Positions 58,494-64,000 of a stretch of 64,000 nt of DNA are shown here, piece after piece. The stretch is from assembly GCF_011516885.1 (NCBI RefSeq), contig NZ_WOTD01000011.1, forward strand, positions 1 through 64,000, in the 5' to 3' direction. Each line of letters starts with the position of its first letter. Positions within the stretch are counted from its first letter, which is position 1. The translations under genes and the position numbers were made by a program. The notes beneath the pieces were generated by a model. That model ran no database searches. It was not told the origin of the DNA and saw only the letters and a list, made by a program, of their open reading frames with translations. The DNA is from Acetobacter lambici (GTDB lineage Bacteria > Pseudomonadota > Alphaproteobacteria > Acetobacterales > Acetobacteraceae).

Positions 58494-59600
58494 ATGCAAC
58501 AGGCAACAACAGCCACGGAGCAACCGGCGGAGCAGGGTAATGCCCCCCGCTATGATCTACGGCAGATCGATGTTGATCCCAATTTCTGGTACCCTGTGGC
58601 ATGGTCGGCCAAGGTGCGGAAGGGTAAGGCCTTTGCCGCGCGCTTTGCAGGCCACCCCATTGCGCTGATCCGCCCCGAATATGGCCCGGTCTATGCGCTG
58701 GAAGACCGCTGTGCCCATCGTCAGGTCCCGCTGAGCAAAGGTGTGGTGGACGACAAGGGCTGCGTAAAGTGCTGCTACCACGGCTGGGCGTTTGACCAGC
58801 AGGGCAAGTGCGTGACCGTGCCCTACCTGAACAAGGAAGGCGTTGGCCGCCCGGTCAAGGCCTATCCCTGCCGCGAAAAAAGCGGGCTGATCTTCATATT
58901 CCCCGGCGACCCCGATCTGGCCGACAAGGTGCCCGTGCCCGATATTGCACAGGTGGGGAACCCCGAATACAAGACCCGCCAGTTCAGCCCGCGCCTGAAG
59001 TGCCATTACACGTTCATGCACGAGAACCTGATGGACATGAACCACCAGTTCCTGCATCGCCGCCAGATGGGCTCCATTACCGCCCGCTTTTTGGGGCAGG
59101 ACAAGGGCGAAAACTTTATGGAGGCGCGCTACAGCTTTGCCCGCAAGGGCGGCAACCAGCCGCTGGCCGAAGCCCTGATTTTTGGCAAGCACCATGATGA
59201 TGGCCGCGAACAGCCGGTGGAAGAAGTCGTGTCCATCCGCACCACATACCCGTATCAGACGCTCCAGATCCACGATAAGGACGGAGACCTGATCATGGAC
59301 CTGTGGGCATGCTACCTGCCGTTGGGGGAAACCCAGCAGGTTACTCAGGCGTTTGGTCTGTTGTCGGTTAAAAAGCCCAAATGGACTTTTCTGCTGGATA
59401 TTGCATGGCCAGTGCTGGGCCTGTTCACGCATCGCATCTTTGAAGAAGACCGCGAAATTGTGGAAATGGAACAGAACGCATGGCGCGAACTGGGTGGGGA
59501 CCATAACGTAGAGGTGTTCCCCGTGGTTAAAAGCCTGCGCGAGCTGCTGGCCCGCAGTGGTGTGCCCAACCGCTACGCCAAACCGCTCAAGCAGGACTGA
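58494..59600 (+). CDS. Rieske-type non-heme iron oxygenase
   Basis: This 368-residue protein has an N-terminal Rieske domain with Cys73-x-His75 (DRCAHRQVPL) and Cys93-x2-His96 (CCYHGW) and a catalytic domain with the iron-binding ENLMDMNHQFLHRR motif (Asp181, His184, His188). It resembles oxygenase alpha subunits of the vanillate demethylase/KshA/phthalate class. No ferredoxin, reductase or small subunit lies nearby, so electron partners are elsewhere. Substrate unknown; a lipid or aromatic compound is possible. GAGGTGAC precedes the ATG, and an 8-bp hairpin (58435-58470) lies in the 5' region. Confidence 0.9.
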   Translation: MQQATTATEQPAEQGNAPRYDLRQIDVDPNFWYPVAWSAKVRKGKAFAARFAGHPIALIRPEYGPVYALEDRCAHRQVPLSKGVVDDKGCVKCCYHGWAFDQQGKCVTVPYLNKEGVGRPVKAYPCREKSGLIFIFPGDPDLADKVPVPDIAQVGNPEYKTRQFSPRLKCHYTFMHENLMDMNHQFLHRRQMGSITARFLGQDKGENFMEARYSFARKGGNQPLAEALIFGKHHDDGREQPVEEVVSIRTTYPYQTLQIHDKDGDLIMDLWACYLPLGETQQVTQAFGLLSVKKPKWTFLLDIAWPVLGLFTHRIFEEDREIVEMEQNAWRELGGDHNVEVFPVVKSLRELLARSGVPNRYAKPLKQD

Positions 59601-59650
59601 ACACACTTTTTGGCCTTGCCCGTTCGGCCAAAAAACGCCATATAGAGCCG

Positions 59651-59762
59651 CCCCGGCGTAGGCCGGGGTACAACACACGCGGGGCCATACACCTCTGGTG
59701 CCCAGCAAAATGGCTGGGTGGTGTCTCGCGGAGGTTTAACCAGTTAGGTAGGAATACGCCCC
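59651..59762 (+). promoter_or_regulatory. Structured leader of rpsB
   Basis: The leader forms two perfect hairpins: CCCCGGC/GCCGGGG around GTAG at 59651-59668, and CCCAGC/GCTGGG around AAAATG at 59701-59718. It ends just before the rpsB start. S2 autoregulation through an mRNA leader is known in other bacteria, so this is a candidate S2-responsive element, not proven. Confidence 0.5.
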
Positions 59763-60563
59763 ATGGCGATGCCCGATTTCACACTGCGCCAGCTGCTTGA
59801 AGCTGGTGTTCACTTTGGTCACCACACCCGTCGTTGGAACCCGCGCATGGCGCCGTTCCTGTTTGGCGTGCGTAACCAGGTTCACATCATCGACCTTCAG
59901 CAGACCGTTGGCCTGCTTGACCGCGCCCTTAAGGCGATTCGTGATGTTGTAGCCGGTGGTGGCCGCGTTCTGTTCGTTGGCACCAAGCGCGCCGCACAGG
60001 ACCCGATTGCAGAAGCAGCCCGCCGTTGCGGTCAGTATTACGTCAACCATCGCTGGCTGGGCGGCATGCTCACCAACTGGAAGACCATTCAGGGTTCCAT
60101 CAAGCGCCTGCGCCAGATTGAAGAAACGCTCGACGGCGTAACTTCCGGCCTGACCAAGAAGGAAGTGCTGGAACTGACCCGCCAGCGCGACAAGCTTGAA
60201 CGCTCCCTTGGTGGTATCAAGGAAATGGGTGGTCTGCCCGACGTGCTGTTCGTGATCGACACGAACAAGGAAAAGCTGGCAATTGAAGAAGCCAACAAGC
60301 TGGGTATCCCGGTTGTGGCCATTCTGGACAGCAACTCCGACCCGCGTGGCGTGACCTACCCGGTCCCCGGCAACGATGACGCCATTCGCGCCATTGGCCT
60401 GTATTGCGACCTCGTCTCCGCTTCCGTGCTCGATGGCATTTCCGCCGAGCTGGGTGCTGCGGGCCATGACGTGGGTGCAGAGGAAGAACTGCCGGTTGAA
60501 CCCGCTCTGGAAGCGGCCCCGGTGGCAGCTCCGGTGGCTGAAGAAGCTCCGGCAGCAGGCTAA
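59763..60563 (+). CDS. rpsB: Ribosomal protein S2
   Basis: This 266-residue protein is S2: [59 protein letters not shown] and [27 protein letters not shown]. The C-terminal tail is acidic and Ala/Pro-rich. A hairpin terminator/attenuator separates it from tsf. rpsB-tsf is the usual order. Confidence 0.98.
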   Translation: MAMPDFTLRQLLEAGVHFGHHTRRWNPRMAPFLFGVRNQVHIIDLQQTVGLLDRALKAIRDVVAGGGRVLFVGTKRAAQDPIAEAARRCGQYYVNHRWLGGMLTNWKTIQGSIKRLRQIEETLDGVTSGLTKKEVLELTRQRDKLERSLGGIKEMGGLPDVLFVIDTNKEKLAIEEANKLGIPVVAILDSNSDPRGVTYPVPGNDDAIRAIGLYCDLVSASVLDGISAELGAAGHDVGAEEELPVEPALEAAPVAAPVAEEAPAAG

Positions 60564-60571
60564 AGCCTTTA

Positions 60572-60605
60572 AAAAACAGCCCGGTTTCGACCGGGCTGTT
60601 TTTTT
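60572..60605 (+). terminator. Attenuator between rpsB and tsf
   Basis: CAGCCCGGT pairs with ACCGGGCTG around a TTCG loop and is followed by a T-run. As an intrinsic terminator it would set S2 above EF-Ts; partial read-through would allow tsf expression. Confidence 0.85.
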
Positions 60606-60695
60606 GCATGAGATGCCTGTGTTTTTTGCAGGCAACGGAATGTTCTGCCGCGCGCCCTGCCAAGGGCGCGTTGCGGTTTTCTAAGGAGTAGGAAT

Positions 60696-61601
60696 ATGGC
60701 GGAAATTACCGCAGCATTGGTCAAGGAACTGCGCGAAAAGACCGGCGCAGGCATGATGGATTGCAAAAAAGCGCTGAACGAAGCGCAGGGTGATATTGAA
60801 GCCGCCATTGACTGGCTGCGCACCAAGGGCCTTGCCGCCGCCGCCAAAAAATCTGGCCGCGTGGCAGCAGAAGGTCTGGTTGCCGTGGCTTCTGGCGACA
60901 AAGCCGCCGCCATGGTGGAAGTGAATGCCGAAACCGACTTTGTTGCCCGTAACGAAGCGTTCCAGAACTTTGTGGAATCCGTTGCCAAGGTTGCACTCAA
61001 GGTTGGTGACGATCTGGAAGCCATTAAGGCCGCAACGCTGGACACGGGTCGCACCGTGGCAGACGAACTGACCCACCTGATCGCCACCATTGGCGAAAAC
61101 ATGACCCTGCGCCGCGCTCGCGTGTTCACCGTGTCTTCGGGTGTTGTGGCAACCTACGTGCATGGCGCGCTGCGCCCCGGTCTGGGCAAAATTGGCGTTC
61201 TGGCGGCTATTGAAGCCCCGACGGCTGATGAAGCCATTGAACAGCTTGGTCGTCAGGTTGGCATGCACGTTGCCGCCACCCGCCCGTCCGCGCTGGATGT
61301 GAGCAGCCTGAACCAGGAAGAAGTCGAGCGTGAACGCGCTGTTCTGATCGAACAGTCCCGCGCATCCGGCAAGCCCGAAGCCATTATTGAAAAGATGGTC
61401 GAAGGCCGTATCCGCAAGTTCTACGAAGAAGTTGTTCTTCTGGAACAGGTCTGGGTGCACGATGGCGAAACCCGCGTGAAGGACGTTGTTAAAAAAGCTG
61501 GCGTCAAGCTGGCTGGTTTTGACCGCTTCCATCTGGGTGAAGGCATTGAAAAGACCGTTGATGACTTTGCCGCGGAAGTGGCCAAGGTCTCCGGCGTCTA
61601 A
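60696..61601 (+). CDS. tsf: Translation elongation factor Ts
   Basis: This 301-residue protein is EF-Ts: [21 protein letters not shown] and [17 protein letters not shown]. It exchanges GDP for GTP on EF-Tu. TAAGGAGTAGGA precedes the ATG. A likely terminator follows, overlapping the recO 5' end. Confidence 0.98.
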   Translation: MAEITAALVKELREKTGAGMMDCKKALNEAQGDIEAAIDWLRTKGLAAAAKKSGRVAAEGLVAVASGDKAAAMVEVNAETDFVARNEAFQNFVESVAKVALKVGDDLEAIKAATLDTGRTVADELTHLIATIGENMTLRRARVFTVSSGVVATYVHGALRPGLGKIGVLAAIEAPTADEAIEQLGRQVGMHVAATRPSALDVSSLNQEEVERERAVLIEQSRASGKPEAIIEKMVEGRIRKFYEEVVLLEQVWVHDGETRVKDVVKKAGVKLAGFDRFHLGEGIEKTVDDFAAEVAKVSGV

Positions 61602-61616
61602 GACCGGGTCTTTTGC

Positions 61617-62399
61617 ATGTTGAACAAGGGCGGGACTTCTCTGGAAAGGGAGGCTCCCGCCCTTGTTGTTTTTGTGGCCCCACAAGGCGAGAGTAGTGCT
61701 CGGGTCCATATGCTGACAGAGGCGGACGGGCTGGTGCGCGCACTGGCTTACGGGGGTGCCAGCCGCGCTGGCCGCGCTCTGTGGCAACCGGGCAATGTGG
61801 TCAAGGCCCGGCTGATGCAGCGGGGGGAGGGGGCGCCCACACGGGTCTCAGGCGAACTGCTGTACGGGTGTGCCGCGCGTATTCTGAGCATGCCGCTCGC
61901 ACTGGCCATGATGCAGTCGGTCTGTGTTCTGGCGGATGCAACCTTGCCCGAGGGTGAGCCATGCCCCGCTTTTTTTGGCGCCACACTCAAACTTCTTTCC
62001 TTTATCGGCTACAGCCCCGATGTTGCGGAGCAGACCGGCCTGCCCAATTATATTGAGTGGGAACTGGCCCTGCTGGACGTGCTGGGCTTTGGGCTGGACC
62101 TGAGCCGTTGCGCCGCGACCGGGCAAACGCAGGGCCTTGCCTATGTCTCCCCCCGCACCGGGCGCGCAGTCAGCGTGGAAGGGGCAGGGGCGTGGAAGGA
62201 CCGGCTATTACCGTTACCCGCTTTTTTGCATGACCCCACACAGGCAAGCAGTTGGTCTGACTGGCTGGATGGCCTGCGCCTGAGTGGGCATTTTCTGGCG
62301 CGTGATGCGTTTGGCCAACGGCACCTGCCCCTGCCTGCTGCCCGGCAAAGGCTGGTAGCACGCGTGGAAAAGCTGGTAGCGGACACGAACACACCCTGA
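61617..62399 (+). CDS. recO: DNA repair protein RecO
   Basis: This 260-residue protein has a RecO-like OB domain (EREAPALVVFVAPQGES, LVRALAYGGASRAGRALWQPGNVV), a central helical region and the alphaproteobacterial LDLSRCAATGQTQGLAYVSPRTGRAVS segment. RecO anneals SSB-coated DNA and loads RecA with RecR. The first codons (from ATG 61617) overlap a hairpin terminator of tsf, and the Shine-Dalgarno sequence is poor. Conserved sequence begins only at about codon 10, so the true start may lie downstream (for example near LEREAPALVV). parC follows. Confidence 0.9.
   Translation: MLNKGGTSLEREAPALVVFVAPQGESSARVHMLTEADGLVRALAYGGASRAGRALWQPGNVVKARLMQRGEGAPTRVSGELLYGCAARILSMPLALAMMQSVCVLADATLPEGEPCPAFFGATLKLLSFIGYSPDVAEQTGLPNYIEWELALLDVLGFGLDLSRCAATGQTQGLAYVSPRTGRAVSVEGAGAWKDRLLPLPAFLHDPTQASSWSDWLDGLRLSGHFLARDAFGQRHLPLPAARQRLVARVEKLVADTNTP
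61623..61673 (+). terminator. Terminator of tsf, inside the recO 5' end
   Basis: AACAAGGGCGGGA pairs perfectly with TCCCGCCCTTGTT over 13 bp around a 19-base loop, followed by GTTTTTG. It lies 21 bases after the tsf stop. It overlaps the first codons of the annotated recO frame, which affects the choice of recO start. Confidence 0.75.
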
Positions 62400-62483
62400 A
62401 CTGCGCACCAAGGCTGGCACAACTCGGCCTGTGGCGGTATGTCTGGGCCGGAACACATCGCACCGTTTTTTCTGGGGCAGAGC

Positions 62484-64000
62484 ATGAACGAGACATTTGA
62501 AGGCCATATTGAGGAGACAAAACTGGCAGATGCGCTAAGCGAGCGTTATCTGGCCTATGCTTTGTCCACCATCATGTCGCGCTCGCTGCCTGATGTGCGC
62601 GATGGGCTCAAACCCGTACACAGGCGGCTGGTTTACGCCATGCACCAGCTCAAGCTGGACCCTGCCTCGGGGTTTAAAAAATGCGCGCGTGTGGTGGGTG
62701 ATGTTATTGGTAAGTTCCACCCCCATGGCGATGCCTCGGTGTACGAGGCACTTGTGCGTCTGGCGCAGGATTTTGCCGCCCGCTACCCGCTGGTGGAGGG
62801 GCAGGGCAACTTTGGCTCGATTGATGGCGATAACGCCGCCGCCATGCGGTACACGGAAGCCCGCCTGACCGAAGTAGCCGTGGCCCTGCTGGACGGGATT
62901 GAGAGCGACGCGGTGGATTTCCGCCCCACTTATGATGGTGAGGAGCAGGAACCCATTGTGCTGCCAGCGGCTTTTCCCAACCTGCTGGCCAATGGCGCTG
63001 CGGGTATTGCCGTGGGTATGGCCACCAGTATTCCCCCCCATAACGCGGCAGAGGTCTGTGCCGCCGCCGCCCTGCTGGCCCGCAGTCCGGCTTCCACAAC
63101 ACAGGACCTGCTTGCCCTTATGCCAGGGCCGGACTTCCCTACCGGCGGGCTGATTGTGGAGGACGCCTCCGCCATTTTGCAGGCGTATGAAACCGGGCGT
63201 GGCGGTTTTCGCATGCGTGCGCGCTGGGCCGTGGAGCAGGGGCGGTTTGGCACATGGCATATTGTGGTGTCGGAAATTCCGTATCAGGTGCAAAAATCCC
63301 GCCTGATCGAACTGGTGGCTGATCTGCTGGAGCAGAAAAAACTCCCGCTGCTAGGTGATATCCGCGATGAAAGCACGGACGAAATCCGCCTGATTCTGGA
63401 GCCCAAAACACGCGGGATCGAACCCGAAGTGCTGATGGAAACAATGTTCCGCGCCACACCGCTGGAAAGCCGTTTCCCCCTGAACATGAACGTGCTTGGA
63501 GCCGACCGCTCGCCCGGTGTGCTGGGGCTTAAGCAGGTGTTGCAGGCATGGCTGGACCACAGGCACGAGGTACTGGAGCGCCGCAGCCGCCACCGCCTTG
63601 CCGCCGTGGAACGCCGGCTGGAAATTCTGGCAGGCTTTTTGATCGTTTACCTTAATCTTGATGAGGTCATTCGCATTATCCGTGAGGAGGACGACGCCAA
63701 GGCCAGTCTTATGGCCACGTTCAGCCTGACTGACATGCAGGCCGAATCCGTGCTGAACATGCGCCTGCGCAGCCTGCGCCGCCTGGAGGAAATGGAAATC
63801 CGCAAGGAGCATGATGCTCTTTCGGCCGAAAAAGCCGATCTGCTTGCCTTACTGGGGGACGAAAAACAGCGCTGGAAGCAGATCGGGCAGGAACTCGACA
63901 AAATGGTCAAGGTGTTTGGCAAGGGCCGTGTTGGCCCACGGCGCAGCACCATTCTGTCCGCTCCCAAGCCGGTCGATATTTCGGTTGTGGAAACAGTGGA
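62484..64000 (+). CDS. parC: DNA topoisomerase IV subunit A, N-terminal part (runs off the right edge)
   Basis: The frame starts at ATG 62484 and stays open to the end of the window (about 505 codons). [23 protein letters not shown] and [22 protein letters not shown] are the ParC/GyrA signature; the catalytic Tyr123 lies in [10 protein letters not shown]. The [20 protein letters not shown]-terminus and the location beside recO favour ParC over GyrA. The quinolone-region position equivalent to E. coli Ser80 is Ala. No stop or C-terminal beta-propeller is visible. Confidence 0.9.
   Translation, partial: MNETFEGHIEETKLADALSERYLAYALSTIMSRSLPDVRDGLKPVHRRLVYAMHQLKLDPASGFKKCARVVGDVIGKFHPHGDASVYEALVRLAQDFAARYPLVEGQGNFGSIDGDNAAAMRYTEARLTEVAVALLDGIESDAVDFRPTYDGEEQEPIVLPAAFPNLLANGAAGIAVGMATSIPPHNAAEVCAAAALLARSPASTTQDLLALMPGPDFPTGGLIVEDASAILQAYETGRGGFRMRARWAVEQGRFGTWHIVVSEIPYQVQKSRLIELVADLLEQKKLPLLGDIRDESTDEIRLILEPKTRGIEPEVLMETMFRATPLESRFPLNMNVLGADRSPGVLGLKQVLQAWLDHRHEVLERRSRHRLAAVERRLEILAGFLIVYLNLDEVIRIIREEDDAKASLMATFSLTDMQAESVLNMRLRSLRRLEEMEIRKEHDALSAEKADLLALLGDEKQRWKQIGQELDKMVKVFGKGRVGPRRSTILSAPKPVDISVVETV

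Noticed and set aside
59607-59634. Symmetric hairpin TTTTTGGCC/GGCCAAAAA after the Rieske gene as an intrinsic terminator
   Set aside because: It lacks a T-tract after the stem on either strand, so I did not call it a terminator, though it may still end the transcript.

Overview
The window is almost entirely ordinary, densely packed housekeeping chromosome of an alphaproteobacterium, most likely an acetic acid bacterium (Acetobacteraceae). The case rests on GC-rich coding sequence, the infA-maf-RNase G-like-yacG order typical of Alphaproteobacteria, an RNase E with an acidic insert in its S1 domain, an NDUFA9-like epimerase, a short-form HisG, and a radical-SAM protein that looks like the hopanoid C-3 methylase HpnR, known from acetic acid bacteria. 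I cannot fix the genus from sequence alone. I see no prophage, CRISPR array, toxin-antitoxin or defence island.

Layout. 1-1.3 kb: the only accessory-looking stretch. The end of an IS5-type insertion sequence interrupts a surface-protein (autotransporter-like) gene, followed by an AT-rich promoter region, a degenerate stretch and tRNA-Phe. 1.35-8.4 kb, minus strand: hisG-hisD, then infA-maf-rng-yacG, and rne. 8.9-20.8 kb: a Tat-type cell-wall amidase, tRNA-Leu, an NDUFA9-like SDR, gltD-gltB with a strong terminator, an M3 peptidase and an ABC1/AarF kinase. 20.8-31.9 kb: a putative lipoprotein, ispH-thrB-rnhA, an OmpA-like protein, nadK and a family-4-type glycosyltransferase, a TPR protein with a heptosyltransferase-type GT9 enzyme, then thrS and infC. 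infC appears to start at ATA.

31.9-44.7 kb: a SIMPL-domain pair, an OmpR/EnvZ-type two-component system, an AI-2E-family exporter, an MFS transporter, an orphan unknown protein, an ABC-F ATPase, ndk, the hpnR candidate, a UbiC-like (chorismate lyase fold) protein, a CopZ-like metallochaperone, a small lipoprotein and an HNH protein. 44.9-52.5 kb: gluQ, two tandem class I aminotransferases, an EamA transporter, an orphan substrate-binding protein, tRNA-Asn, a RidA protein and panC. 52.7-64 kb, plus strand: dnaE, pabB-pabC, an orphan Rieske oxygenase, rpsB-tsf, recO and the start of parC.

Functional links. Several genes touch chorismate and isoprenoid metabolism (pabB/pabC for folate; the UbiC-like protein and the ABC1 kinase for ubiquinone; ispH and hpnR for isoprenoids and hopanoids), but they are dispersed rather than one operon. 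Envelope functions (amidase, OmpA-like protein, glycosyltransferases, lipoproteins, two-component system) are interspersed. The items most worth checking are the ATA start of infC, the terminator hairpin lying inside the apparent 5' end of recO, the structured rpsB leader and rpsB-tsf attenuator, the UbiC-like protein, the orphan Rieske oxygenase and the IS-broken surface gene.
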